The notes: generated by a model from the letters alone, not told the origin. Positions 41,330 to 53,094 are shown, numbered from the stretch's first letter. The stretch: 64,000 nucleotides of DNA from Haemonchus contortus (GCA_000469685.2 LS997564.1:19989460-20053459), one strand, 5' to 3'. Numbers and translations are program-made.

Positions 41330-42079
41330 AGTGTGAACGTTGATTTTCTCTGCTTGAACTCGGACGAGGTTGATAAATTCCTTTATTTCGGCTTACGTTT
41401 CGGCGTGGATCGCCTTCTTCAGAGCCTGGAAAGGTCGAAGCAATTTATGACTACCCGACCAAACGCCTCAACTACCCTACGGAAATTCGACACCTCAGAG
41501 GTCATCACGTAATTGTAAGTTGGGCCACTTACCGTAGATCAGTCCGATCCTCGCGACCACTTGGAAGCCAGCAGCGGAGCAGTGAGCTTTTCGGACTGGA
41601 TGTGATTCAGACTCACTGGTGGAAGGCCAACCTTATATACGGCCTCAGCTCCCGCGTGATTGTGAGGCATTCTTCCCTCCGGTTCAGTTTTGGCCTAGTG
41701 ACCTGGATCCAGAATGCCTCGAGGATTTTTCGTGCGGGTGTTTGTGTTTCTCGCGCCAAGACCTCGGCCGTGACCTCGAAGTCGGCTCCGTAATGAGTTT
41801 CCACCCTGTGGGCGCCTAAGGCAGTTGACATGCGTGACCTGACCTTGCCCTCTAAGTGCTCCTTGATGCGTACGCATAGCGGTCTCGATGTTTCGCCGAT
41901 GTACACCTCTCCACAGCTGCAACATGTGATCTTGTAGACCACCCCTGCGATAGTACAGTCGCCTTCCTTGCCGGATGGGCAGACCACACAATTAGGGGTG
42001 GTACATGTGCGGTCGTAGAGCCTATTGCGAACCAGCCGATGCCTCAGGTTGTAGGGGGGTACATTCAAAATGACAACTA
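41296..42079 (-). repeat. pLTR of the Penelope-like element, upstream copy
   Basis: 784 bp. On the minus strand it precedes the full ORF and would provide its 5' leader/promoter and start codon. It contains the truncated GIY-YIG frame and a hammerhead-like motif identical to that in the other copy. Confidence 0.92.
41381..41430 (-). ncRNA. hammerhead-ribozyme-like motif in upstream pLTR
   Basis: Exact copy of the motif at 38395-38444, displaced by 2986 bp (CTGAAGA at 41416-41422, GAAA at 41398-41401 on the minus strand). It sits about 50-90 nt upstream of the start codon of the 900-aa ORF, where self-cleavage would free a 5' end close to that start. Confidence 0.5.
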
Positions 42080-42104
42080 TAAAACATCGCAGAGGGATGG
42101 GCAA
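41613..42104 (-). pseudogene. truncated Penelope-like ORF 3' end in the upstream pLTR
   Basis: A second copy of the last about 155 residues of the polyprotein, holding the Cys cluster and the whole GIY-YIG domain but no RT. It differs from the full copy at three residues (A/V, K/R and S/T near the start). The apparent N-terminus (MPIPLRCF) is flanking host DNA read through. It is part of the pLTR structure, not a separate gene. Confidence 0.9.
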
Positions 42105-42638
42105 CGCACAATGGGATAAGAATCGAAGGAAGGGCTTTCTTCAATGCTGTATTTGACTTTCTTTTTGTTTTTCTTCTTTTTTGAGCGTCAATCAGGGATC
42201 GCTGTTCTTGTTATAGTCGCCACTTCTTTAGAGCTATAGCATTTTCTGCCGTTACCCTGGTTTCGAAGAGACCCTTCTTGAATCTTGTCCTTCCATTTTT
42301 TCGTTGAAACTTCTCGCGATCGCTTCTCTCGAACTTCTGATTCCATTGCTTCTCTTATCAAATTATCTCGTATTCACCGCTGCAGCTCATGTAAACGCAT
42401 ACGCTATTCGGTGGATAAGTCTACGAGAACGGTTCTCTCGACAGAACTTCCCTAATAGTGTTAATAAATCCCCTCGCACTTTAATTTTATAGCCCTTACC
42501 TTGTAATTGGGATTAAAGCGTAGCGGATTTAACTATTGCGATTGGAGAAAAACAAAGCTCAAGAAGTTCAGCAAGAAATGGAAATCCGCAAATAGGTAAT
42601 CGACTCCTGCATGAGTAATCCATACTCATTTCCATTCA

Positions 42639-42685
42639 TCCATTTTTTTCATCCATTCCATCATTCATTCATTTTCATCCATTCT
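42639..42685 (+). repeat. CATT/CCATT-type simple repeat
   Basis: Imperfect tandem of (T)CATTC/CATCC units between the Penelope-like element and the MULE relic. The rest of 42105-43787 shows nothing recognisable apart from a GC-rich palindromic patch (CCGGCCGGCCGG) near 43218. Confidence 0.7.
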
Positions 42686-43787
42686 GATGTTACACATTTA
42701 CTCCGCTAGTATTTATTCGCTCATCTCGTTTAACTTCGGAAAAGACGCAAAGTGTTTCTCGCCATTAACATTAAGTATTCTAAACAATGTAACCAAAGCG
42801 TAAATTGAGAGCAAATCATGAAGCTGTACGAAAAAAACTGAGAACAATTAAATAAGGTCAAGAACTGTCTGAAACCTTCTAGAAGCTTCATCGTCGAAGT
42901 TGCTGTATTCAGCATCTATAGTATCGGCATCTCGCAGTCTACATTTTCTCAAAATCCCAATATTAGATCAGTCAAATCTGAATAAATAAGGATGCTAATA
43001 AAATGGAATATTTTGACATACGCAAAGTAGCATATTACTTGACTTTCAAAAGTTACCAACAAAATGAGCGTTGGCACTCTATAACAAATATCTAATCCGC
43101 TTAACTGAAAGGAATGACATAACGAAGCCTTCAGTGTGATCAACAGCATAGTGCAGTAAAAAGGAAACTAGGGAAGTTGAAAACCATCCACTAGTCATTG
43201 GCTGCTTTCATAATCCGCCGGCCGGCCGGACGGCGTGCCACGAGGCAGTGCTAGGGGGGAAAAGGGTGGAAGACGGTCGGTCAGCCATTCGAAGGGCTGT
43301 AAACAAGGAGAGACAAGATCTGGCCATTGGCTTGAAGTGATCAGTTGTTTACAATCTTTTGCCATTAATGCACAATAGAAGCCTAAGCCGGAATGCCAAA
43401 TTCTCGATTAAATTCGAGCTAGCTTCCGAAAGTAAAGAAACAAGAAACCTCAATAATGCTCCGAAAAGGTCAGCACTGCAGCTACCTAAGTTATTGTAAC
43501 AACGAAGAAATTAACAACTATTGGTAAGGCAAATTTGCGTATCCTGGTATGCTGAATAGTAACCGCTATAAAGTTGAAGCAAGGAAAGTAAGGAAAGTAC
43601 ATGATTATCGCAACTCAAATCCTGATCGTCAAACGATTTTCGAATGAACGGCAAGTGAAACGTCGGCGGGTTAGAATTCGTTGCGATTTTTTGCTGTACA
43701 GCTCGGTTTGCACTGAAATGAACCTCATAGCATTAGGATGCGATTGCGGTGGAAATGATTGCAACTGACCGAGTAGAGCTTCTTTGT

Positions 43788-45570
43788 TTACTTGCATTTC
43801 CCTATAGACCTCTCTTCTTCTAGCACTGCTATTCCATGCAAAGTCTTCAAATGAATTTTGGAGGCTTTTTCTACTGAAGTATGAGTGGCGACGAGCTTTT
43901 CTATCGCGTTGGCGTTAGCTGTATTTACTAATGCGTTCACATAGTCCTCAGTCTCCTTAGTCTGAAGAAGAGATACTTCCTGAAAACTTATCATTATGTT
44001 TAAGTATGTACAAGTTTTTTCCTCCTTAACATGTTGATCGAGTTTTCTCGGCTGTTCTCTCTGCTCTCTTCTTTCTTGAGCAGCGCCAAGCCCATGGTTC
44101 AGAAGCTTCTTCAAAATTTTGCTCGTCTTCTTCAGCTATAAGTTCCAGGTTGTTTGGCAATTATTCTCCATCGGAAGACCTATGAAGGAACTTCATTGCA
44201 TGGGTACGAGAGCAACTTATTCCTGCCCGATTGTTTGTGCAAAAGCAAGAAAAGGGGTAAGGACAGATAACACAAAGAAGGCAGTGGACGTTCCTATCGT
44301 TGGGGCATTTATAACTTCCCAGTCGTTGCAGGCGCACGGGTGGCTCTCCAAATTGCTTTCTGTCAACTTTCCATTCTTTGCTGCTCAATTGCCGGACCTT
44401 TTCAGGATGAGCTTGGAACAATTGTAAAGCTAGACAGTGGCATATGGTGGTCTGCTGAACTTGGTAGGAGCATTCAGCCAATCGACGATGAACCTAAACC
44501 AGATGTTGTTTTATTTGCTCAAATCATTATATGGTGATAGTATACCTTGATCTCGTCTGATTGCAAATCTATACTATACAATTGTACTACATAAGACAAA
44601 TCCTCTACTGCTCTGATAAGGGATCCACTGGACAGTCCGCGTTCCGCTGCAGAAATTCGGTCTTCAGACGCCAATGCCACCTTTCACAAATCATTATTAG
44701 TGTCCATTACAGCATTCTGGTTTGCAAATGATGCCCATGTCGGTATGCTATCTGAAGGTGATTGTTGAGGCGGGAACGAGCACTACATCCAATTTAAACC
44801 TGCCCAAGTAACTCAGCCTTAGGTAATCCTCCATATGATGCTGTTCCTCGTTTTTCAGAAATGCGTACTTCTCCAAATTTTTGTTGAAACATTGGCCAGT
44901 CTTCTATCAACACAAGGTCTCTTAACATCTTTCTCAGTCGACTACGTAACTGAGGCCGAAGTTTCACTGAAAAGACAACGTATTCCTCCACAGAATGTCA
45001 TTTAACTAACTTCAACAAATCTGTTTACATTTCTCTGCTACGTCCTCTATGTGCCATCTGCAGTGGTGCAGTTCAGCACGCGATTTGGGAAAAACCATAC
45101 GAAAACCGTTGCAAAAGCACGGTGCTTCGTCAGTCACAATCTGCACAGGGTTGATATGGGGCAACAGCTTTTTGATCTCGAGGAAATTTTCCGACATCTG
45201 TCGAATTGAAAGAACCACTTTGCAGAAAGGCTCTAACATTATCAATGCAGTTCTGATAGATTCATCGAAAACAATAATTTGGTTTGCTTGCTGGTACACC
45301 AGCGTCTTTTCATACAGGACCATTATTGTTGCAAGTTTGAAGTTGCACCGGTCACCGTTAACATCCCTCATTCAGAAAAGTCCTTCAACCATTTAGCTTG
45401 CTGAGTGTGATAAGGACTGGGAACAAGGCTTCATCCCTATAATCCCTTATGGTATAAGAACCCTCACTCATGCGAAATCCTTTTCCAGTTGGGTCCACAG
45501 AAAATTCGAGAAGCCTGGTCCCATCGTTAAGATTCTGTTCTTCCTGCTCAGCTCTCAGTGTTTGAGCCTG
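43788..45570 (-). pseudogene. decayed MULE transposase, catalytic core and SWIM zinc finger
   Basis: Successive minus-strand pieces are colinear with nematode MULE proteins but in different frames. In order: GKGFRMSEGSYTIRDYRDE (about 45450); HTQQAKWLKDFSE then a stop (45400); FKLATIMVLYEKT, EIKKLLPHINPVQIVTDEAP and RAELHHCRWHIEDVAEKCKQ (45371-45012), the MULE core with Asp and the C-x-W-H block; LRKMLRDLVLIEDWPMFQQK (44930); IPTWASFANQNAVMDTNND then ICERWHWRLKTEFLQRNADC after a frameshift (44750-44640); and HCLLCVICPYPFSCFCTNNR with AGISCSRTH, a SWIM-type CxC..CxxxH finger (44300-44200). Frameshifts and stops show it is dead. Confidence 0.85.
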
Positions 45571-45799
45571 TCACGCGGATAACTATATTACGCGACCAGT
45601 ATACTCGAGACTCCCTCAAGCACCAACAATTAGATAAGAAACTTTATCTAAGGTTAGCAAAGTAGTTACATACACTTCGAATAAGTGAGGATATGTGAAG
45701 GCAGTGGAGAGGACAATCGATAGTACAATAGAATGTTTCACGTTCCTGCCCTCGGCCTATATGGCATGGTTTCTCGCGCAATTTAGGTCGCGTGCTTTT

Positions 45800-46293
45800 T
45801 GGTAGGACGGAACGGTAGGACGGCTTGTGAGACGGCTTGCCGTCACTCCCCGCGGCAATTGCTTGCTGAGGTACTTCTGAAGATATACGAATTAAGTATC
45901 ACAATAAACAAATACAGAATGGGTACTTGTCGAGTGCGGTGCGGCTAGGCGGCTATGTCCTGTTCTGAATGCTGAACAGTGAATGATATCCTGGTGTCTC
46001 CCAGGGTCTTGCCAGGTGACAACCCGCGAACAACAACAATTTATTAAGCAACACAATAAATTAACAGTTAGAAAAAATAAAAAAGGGTCAGGGCTAGAAT
46101 CCCTTGAGACTCTAGGAAGTCGAGGGGGTGCAGCTGGAGTCGAAGAGACGAAGTAAAAGGCGAATGTAGAAGACGAATTCCGTATTGGGGGTCGGCCTTT
46201 TATACGGTTCGTCCCGCCCGATCAAGACCACTCCGCGAGAAAAGTGATTTCCCAGCAAGACCGTGCCGTACCGTGTGACTTGCCGTCCTGCCA
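45800..46293 (-). mobile_element. LTR-like element (solo LTR candidate) inside the MULE relic
   Basis: 494 bp that, on the minus strand, starts TGGCAGGACGG and ends CCGTCCTACCA: TG...CA with an 11-bp terminal inverted repeat (one mismatch). It has a TATA box (TATAAAAG, 46197-46204) and an AATAAA at 46040-46045 followed by TTGTTGTTG, the order promoter, R, poly(A) of an LTR. No internal retroviral genes flank it and no target duplication is obvious, so 'solo LTR' is inference. It lies in what was probably an intron of the MULE gene. Confidence 0.55.
46197..46204 (-). promoter_or_regulatory. TATA box of the LTR-like element
   Basis: TATAAAAG followed by GCC on the minus strand, about 90 bp from the element's 5' end and about 155 bp before its AATAAA, which is normal spacing within an LTR. 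Confidence 0.5.
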
Positions 46294-46299
46294 TGATCT

Positions 46300-46568
46300 C
46301 ACATACTGTTGATTACAACAATTTTTTCCAACTACCCAATGTCGTCTCCCGTAATTTTTTATCTCTCGATCCACGAATCTCGGTCCCTCCTCAAGCTCGA
46401 ATAGATTCTCCTTGGTATCTTCCAGTTGGCTTCGAGCCTCTTCCTTAGCGTCGGGAATATTACATAAAGCTGTAGAGTGGCGGTCCCAAGGAATGAGGAA
46501 TTCGGGCTCCTCGCCCGAGTACTCCTTTCTGAGACAATTTATGATGTACTCATGCGCAAATTCTGAAA
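46300..46568 (-). pseudogene. MULE transposase exon, upstream of the core
   Basis: An open 90-codon stretch preceded by a strong acceptor (tttttcag), starting EFAHEYIINCLRKEYSGEEP with DRHSTALCNIPDAKEEARSQ in the middle. It ends near a GTATGT donor-like site at the edge of the LTR-like insert. It matches the linker after the N-terminal zinc domain of nematode MULEs, implying the parent gene had introns. Confidence 0.65.
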
Positions 46569-46630
46569 AAAGTGAGTATGCAAAACCTTTCTAGCGTACA
46601 TTGGCTTACCTTACCCATCTAGCTTCAAGC

Positions 46631-46813
46631 CTACAGCACTTTCAGAAAATACTGTTGACCGCGGGTGGGGTCTAGGGGCTGGACATTAATTTCATGTCCA
46701 ACATGTCCGAGACGTCCTTTTAACATAACGGATCCGCTTTCTTCCATTTTAACATAAGGGGAACAGGGCAGTGTTAAGGCCCTTTCATATGCCTGTGTCT
46801 CCGTCTTCCACAA
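46631..46813 (-). pseudogene. MULE N-terminal zinc-binding domain
   Basis: The minus-strand frame contains LPCSPYVKMEESGSVMLKGR followed by LGHVGHEINVQPLDP. The spacing 'C-x-x-Y/F...G-x-LGHxGHE' is typical of the zinc-binding N-terminal domain of nematode MULE transposases. The frame stops soon after, and its link to the 46568 exon needs a splice or frameshift. Confidence 0.65.
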
Positions 46814-47839
46814 ATACTTCGTTGTTCTGCGACAACTGACGTGATTTAAGTAACTGCAGATCCTTGAATTGAGTAAATAAAATCAATTTGGAGCCAACTT
46901 GAATGAAGAATATCATCATTGCCAACTGCCATAACAATAGAAAGTAAATGAGTTCGACACCATTTCAAAAAAAATCTTTGGTATACGGACGATCGTTAGT
47001 ACAGGAATAAAATGAATTCGAAACTACCTCAAATAAAACTACGCATCCTGCGAACCACCCTAAGTTAAGTAAGGAAATCAAATTTAAGTCACCTCGACAT
47101 GATCATACTCTTTATGCTTTGCCATTGAATGGTAATAAAATGAATAACAAAGCCAAACCGACTGTCGGCTTGCTTTCCCCGCTCCGCACCTTCCCGCAGT
47201 TAGAGAAATAGAATCGGGCGCGAAGCGGAGAGAGTACAGATCGAGGACGGCAGACAGTCTGCCGGCGTCCTCTCCGCGAATCGATAGTGGCTGGGCTCCT
47301 GCCCGATCAATATCGAGTCGCTCACAGACGTATAGCACCATAATGAAATACAATAACATCCACTTCAGAGTGAGGCACGATTACGTGCAGAGTAATAGTA
47401 CGAGGGTAAATACGTAGTACATGGTAAATACATTGTAATGTAGATACAGCAGAATACATACAAATCTTTGTACACTCAGCAAACTATCCTTTTTCCGAAC
47501 TGCCATGAGCATAGATAAAAATTAAAACAAAGCCACCCCGAATAAAAAATATCGTTTATGCGTACTGCCATGAGAACGAGGGGAAGATGAATTCGAAGCT
47601 ACCTCAAATACAAAACTCTTCCGGCATGCGCACTGTTTTACGCATAAAAAGAAGTTCCACCTTGTTGTTGTCTTTGCTGCAAACATTTCTGCAAAAAATA
47701 CTATCCGGTGTTACAGTTTTTCCAGGACCGAGCACCATGGGTTTTCAAAACTGACGTCAAACATTTGCTTATTCCTGAGGTTAGAAACTGTGTAATACTG
47801 CCTTCAACTCTTCCTTCTTCTTCGCGTTAGCGCCCACAT

Positions 47840-48000
47840 TTCTTTGCTAGGGGCTCTTGATTTCCAAATTTTTCCTGACACAATGGGCATGCAACAAGGA
47901 TCCTCTCCTCGGCACCTAACTGTCCTGCATCATGGTACACCTCAAACTTGATCGCCTCGAGTTCATCTTTACTGCAAAAGTAGACTATTCGCAAATGCGA
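47840..48000 (-). pseudogene. possible N-terminal C2H2-like piece of the MULE relic
   Basis: The minus-strand frame includes GAEERILVACPLCQEKFGNQ. The C-x-x-C-x-x-x-F pattern resembles the first half of a zinc finger often found at the start of these proteins. The frame ends at a stop shortly after. Weak evidence. Confidence 0.3.
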
Positions 48001-49533
48001 GTAAAAATTCTTCCGGGCGCATCACTTTGCTGCACAGGTTGTAATTCCACAAAAATTCTGGCATATTCTGCAACAATGAATCTAAAATTCGCAGTAAAGT
48101 ATATAAATGGGACAGAGTTCATGAGAAGTAGGATTGTCGGAAAAGATAAATACCTTCTGAAAAAAGAAGGCTAAAGACTGTATGAAATTAGGCACAATAT
48201 AGATTGAAGTCGTCGGGGAAGTCCACGCACTCCAAATTTGAAACCTCCCTCCTGATTAAAGCCAGGTTGCTTCAGAGAAAAGAAATCAGTTTTTTTACCT
48301 AACATTCAGTAAAAGGGTAGTGACAAATGCATATTACAACGTCGCTTTTTCCTAATACATATTCGAGAGCACATTCATCAGCATTTTTTCTATGCGGAGA
48401 GCACATTGTGTCCTATTGATAGTTTGGATGATTGAGCTCATATCACCACACAGAGTGAGACCTTATAACATTGTACCTTTTATAATACTAGAACAACCCG
48501 CAAAAATGGCGGTGCAAAACCATACGCCCAAAACATATTCGCCAGTTTATCAGGATTGAGACTTGAGTGGCGCTAACTAGAACAATGAGGTGCAGTGTCG
48601 CGTAGGCATAAATACATCTAAAGGATAAGCGCTTAGAATCTTAGAATAGAATAGAAATAGAAAGATAATAAGATATAGAAATTCTTAGAATAGAATTACA
48701 AACATGACAAAGATAGGTGACTTAATTGCGAAATCCTGCACAGCCAAGAGTGATACCGTACACAACAACTTTCATGACGGGACCTTCATCCTTTTCCGCA
48801 TATTGAAAAAAGACCCCATCTGCGAAGAGGGATGCCACATATCCTGAAAACAACAGTTTGCTTAACAAACAAGAGACCCGAAACTGAATAACTAATAGGA
48901 ACTAGCAAGAAAATGGGCAAATGAAAAAAGAAGGGAAGACACACAGCAGCAAGCACACAAACAATTACTGAATTCTTGCGGGCATAGCCTAGCAACAATC
49001 GCACGGGACAAGAAAGGAGTCTCAAAGCCATGGCGAAATGCCAGGGGTTCCCGCAGCAAAAAAAACTTGGCAGTTTGCCTTGGCCGTGCCAGAGAAAATC
49101 TTGTAGCCAACATCTACTCCGTTTGTTTAGGCGTGAGGTGTCTCCTCCGATACAGCGGGTGCCCCAAAATTATGAGCACCTATTCATTGCAATGAAACCA
49201 GAAATTTTTAGCCAAGAATGGCAGTGATATCTATCTGCACGTTTGCTTGCATCAAGCACGATAGCAAGCTACAAACAATAAAAGTATCCCCACTAACATG
49301 GATAGGGGCTTAAAATCTGTCCTTGAATGCTTTGTATGTGTCACACAAGTAGGCCTCTTTCATTTTTCTCAGCCGCTCTTGAGTCTTGGAGTCTTGCTTT
49401 CATGACTCAAAACTGGGATTGCAAACCTGAGAGGTTCTCGTCTAATCAGTTCCGCTTGCTAATTGTGTAGGGCAGCTGGTGTTGATTTCATTCTTGAACG
49501 AACTTGGCTCTGGTGCTGGAGGACCGTACTGCT

Positions 49534-49870
49534 CTAAGAACCGCGGGCTGTTTTGGAGAGCGGAGTCGGGTCAGTGCTAAAAACGCTCATCAGTATGCTG
49601 TTCACAAGAACGCCTTTGCCAGTTTCCACGCCGGCACCGACAAATTCAACGCGTTCTGCCGTTGCCCGTAACTCCCACAAAAACATCAGCTTGCTGTTCT
49701 TGCAACAACTTTTATAGGAGAGATTGCGCTTTTGATTTTCCTGTGCAGAACCCATTCGTTTCATTTCTCGAGAACTGCATTTACCACGAAAATTTTCTCG
49801 TCAGAGAAAATGATGAAGGGATGCGTGTTTCCATTCGAGTGAGTTAGCAATCTTCTCAGTATTTTGACCT
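49534..49870 (-). pseudogene. Tc1/mariner-type transposase relic
   Basis: The minus strand gives HPFIIFSDEKIFVVNA in one frame. It continues, shifted, as RMGSAQENQKRNLSYKSCCK and MFLWELRATAERVEFVGAG. This follows the transposase order: 'h-x-F-S-D-E-K-x-F-x-V' (second catalytic Asp block), a block with 'Q-N', then 'M-V-W-G' and 'F-V..G-V'. At least one frameshift and missing N- and C-termini show a dead fragment. Confidence 0.65.
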
Positions 49871-50203
49871 CTCAGTGTCTACTGAGATCGGAAATAAGGT
49901 GGCAATTCTGTATACGATACTCGACTCCAACTCGATAATCCGCTTTTGATGAGCCCTGCTCCGTTGCCATTCCTTTGGTGGATCAACTAGGATTACGACG
50001 CGCAAGCGAACTATTTTAACAGTCCCACTTTGAAAAATACTGACTTTTCTATCACTGCCAAGTTTGCATTTGCTTGATTCTGCCTCTCTGTAACGTGTAT
50101 TAGCCTTCGGTCCGGTCATTATTGAAATCACAAGAAATTTTGTTCTCCCTTCCGCCTCTTGCATGCGAACGATTACAAGTGGCACTGAACTACCCTTCAC
50201 CAT

Positions 50204-53094
50204 CTCGAAGATATGAGGAGTCTTACCGTGGTAACTATGCAGATTGCAAGAAAACCTATTTGTGCTACTGTATGATACTGAATGAAATTAAGGAATCAGA
50301 AACTCCTGAGTTTTGACGCCAATAATTTTGAGGCACCATCTCATTACGATGTGCATGTAGTTGTTTTGGGCACAACTTTATATCCAGGCCTTTATGACCA
50401 GGAGATCAGGTGTTTCAGAATGTTTCGTTCTCGTAGCACACTCTAGAGGACTGTCAAAGAACAGTCGGACTCCTCCAGATTGTTTATTTTTTCCTGACAT
50501 TCATCTTCCCTATTGTCAACAGACCTCTGTCCATGCTGTGATGGGCCCATTTTTGTTTTTTAGATAGGTGCCAAGTCCTAATGGCACAGTTCGCGATGAG
50601 AACGGTTTCTGAGTTCTCCCCTAGGAATACCCAGTGGCCCCCAAAGGTAACAGGAAGGACGCTGTCGAGTTCCAAAGCTCAACAGCTAGTGAAGTCCTGT
50701 TACCGGATCGCCAAGACTTCCCGCCCTCGATCGATGTCGCTCACAATCAGACGAGTGTCGAAGCGATACAGTTTGCAAATATTCGCTCTAGGACCCGCAC
50801 ACAATCAGCTGATTGCCAAGTAACGAGGCGCTGTTTTTCTCCTATTCTTTTATTCTCTGTTCTTCTTTCTGCTGCTACAGTCTCTTATTTAAGGGCACAG
50901 TTCAGGCTTTAAGGGCTCAGGTTCACGGCCTCCGCCTCAAATCCATCCCGTTGGGAAATCCCAGGAATCATTTTATCAGAAATTATTTTGATACTATATC
51001 TATCACTATTATGTCGGAGGACGGCCTAATTAGGCAATTGTAAAGGCTCAAAGATTGGCTCGTGTCTATTCTAGGGCGAGTTTCCCCGGCACTGTAGAAG
51101 CTGCACCGATCAAGAGGGACCCATGTAGGAAGGTCAAGCAACTTGTCATGACTTATACATAGCGACAGTGAAAGACAGTTCTGTACAGTTCTGGCTTGAT
51201 GTATTCAGCTTTTGTGCACTTGCAATAACTCAAATCTCGTCCCGATACCCCTTCCATGTTGTTTCCGTCATGGCAATCCCGTCCAATCTCTGTTTCCCTA
51301 CTTTCGAGGAGCCACATTTTTCTTAAAATCGGTCAATTCCTTCGCTTTCTTCGCAACCGATGAACTATACCCAATCGAGAATTCCGCTTTTCGAAACGAG
51401 TATAAAACTACCGTGAACTGTGCCTTTAATTATCTAACCCCAAACGAGTCAAAATGGTGGGCTTTTTTTGCTGTTACTAGGTTCTTTTTGTTAACTTATG
51501 ATTATAAGTGCTTACCGCAGTCAGCTATTCGCACTAGGACATGCACGTACGCAATGAGACACGTTGTACAGCTCGTCCAAACGTCCCATTCTTCTTCTTT
51601 TTCCTGGTTTCATTCTCATCCAGTCCCCATTTTATCGATTTTTTGAAGAATTTTTCACTTTGAAAACACCGATTCGCGCACTTTCTTCAACTTTATCGCA
51701 TTATTCTCTATCTTATCTTCCATTTTTCGTCGTATTCTGGATTACCCAAGATTATCGTGAACTGTGCATTCAAGCAGAAGCTTCACTGCAATCCTATACT
51801 TTGCAGAAATGCCACATTACCTCCGATTTCAAGGATACGCGTGCGTGTTTCGCAATCCGCAAAGGCAATCCTTGACAACTAGAACGATAGCGTTCTGTAA
51901 GTGAACATTCAAAGTGCTATCATTTACGCAAAAGATTTTATAAGAACAGCAAAGATATGTTTATATAGGGAGTCACTGAGATTGGTAAGTCCTGTTGCTT
52001 TCCTAGGATCAATGTGGAAACTGAGGAGGCTTGCACATAAAACGCATACTGATAGACGTATCGATGCGTTGATGTGACTCCACTCTCTGAAACAGCCAGC
52101 GCTTCAAGCAAGACGATACTCTAGTCTACAGAGCGAGGCTCGTCCAAGAGTGGTGCCGACTCCGGCTGCCTGAGACTCCATTACCACTAAAAAATGGTCA
52201 TCCTGCTCTCCAGATCAAAACCATTCGACTTCTCCTTGTAATCCCTGATTAGAAGCGAACCGTTTGGATCATTATAGCAATCTGGATCTCTTGAAGCATG
52301 ATTCAGGAACAACAAGTGGGAGAAATGGAGGAGGGATACTCGCGTGTATTATGCGAGAGTTACTGAACAGACTTTGGGCCTCTATGCGTACCAACGTGGG
52401 ATTTTTTGAAATGTGAATGAAGCTTACTGTTGCACATGATGTAAGCAAATGAGTACACAAATTACATTGTTATTCTCTTCTTTGAAACTTCAAGTACATT
52501 GCAATAAATAGGCACCGTAAGCGAGAAGGTTCGCCGACTTTGCAAAAACTAAAGCTTCATAAAAGAATTGAAAATAGAGGCTGTACGAAATTACCACTGA
52601 CGGAAATGTCATGAAGGGGTATCCGGGCGGGATTTCAGCTGCTGGAATTCTGCAAAGAGCTGATTACATTAAGCCAAAACTGGCCTAAGCCGCCTTTCAC
52701 GGTCGCCATGAGCCATAAAAAGTCGTTTGAAACCTGGGTGTCGTTTATAAATGATACGCATCTGCAATGAATTTGAAACTCGTCCGTCTTGGGTGTGGCA
52801 AACAACGGGTACAATTCCTGAGCCCTTACAACTAAGGATCTAGGCCGCTTCCCGGCATGACATATGGCATACGAGGGGCTACAGGTTTATCCAGAGAGAT
52901 ATCTCAGAAACCATTTTTATCGTGAGCTGTACCGTTGATCAATCTTTATTATTCGGGGACTCTGTAGGCTAATTGCGAAAGCTCTAAAAGACCACATGGA
53001 TCGTCACTTGTCGCTTACTCTCCTTTTTTTCGAAAGATCAACGCAGGTTATTTCCTCAGAATTTGGAATTCGTAAGAGCGTTTGAGTGAAGGGT
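50204..53094. other. no feature recognised
   Basis: Both strands have short open frames only; the longest (51212-51646, plus) has no recognisable domain, and no convincing exon pairs were found. Confidence 0.4.

Larger units (their letters stand above)
38301..42090 (-). mobile_element. full-length Penelope-like retroelement with pLTRs and target duplication
   Basis: The element reads on the minus strand. It is bounded by a 14-bp direct repeat, CTATAAAACATCGC, at 38301-38314 and 42077-42090, interpreted as the target site duplication. Inside are two 784-bp direct repeats (38310-39093 and 41296-42079) aligned without gaps at an offset of 2986 bp, with three substitutions seen. This is the pLTR arrangement known for Penelope-like elements, where a truncated copy sits upstream of a complete one. 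One 900-codon ORF encodes RT and GIY-YIG endonuclease. The intact ORF and near-identical pLTRs point to a recent insertion. It lies outside the exons of both host genes. Confidence 0.93.

Noticed and set aside
41613..42104. Independent GIY-YIG nuclease gene
   Set aside because: It is the pLTR copy of the Penelope-like ORF 3' end, and its N-terminal residues come from flanking host DNA.
51212..51646. 144-codon plus-strand open frame
   Set aside because: Cys/Phe/Ser-rich translation of T-rich DNA without domain, splice context or codon bias.
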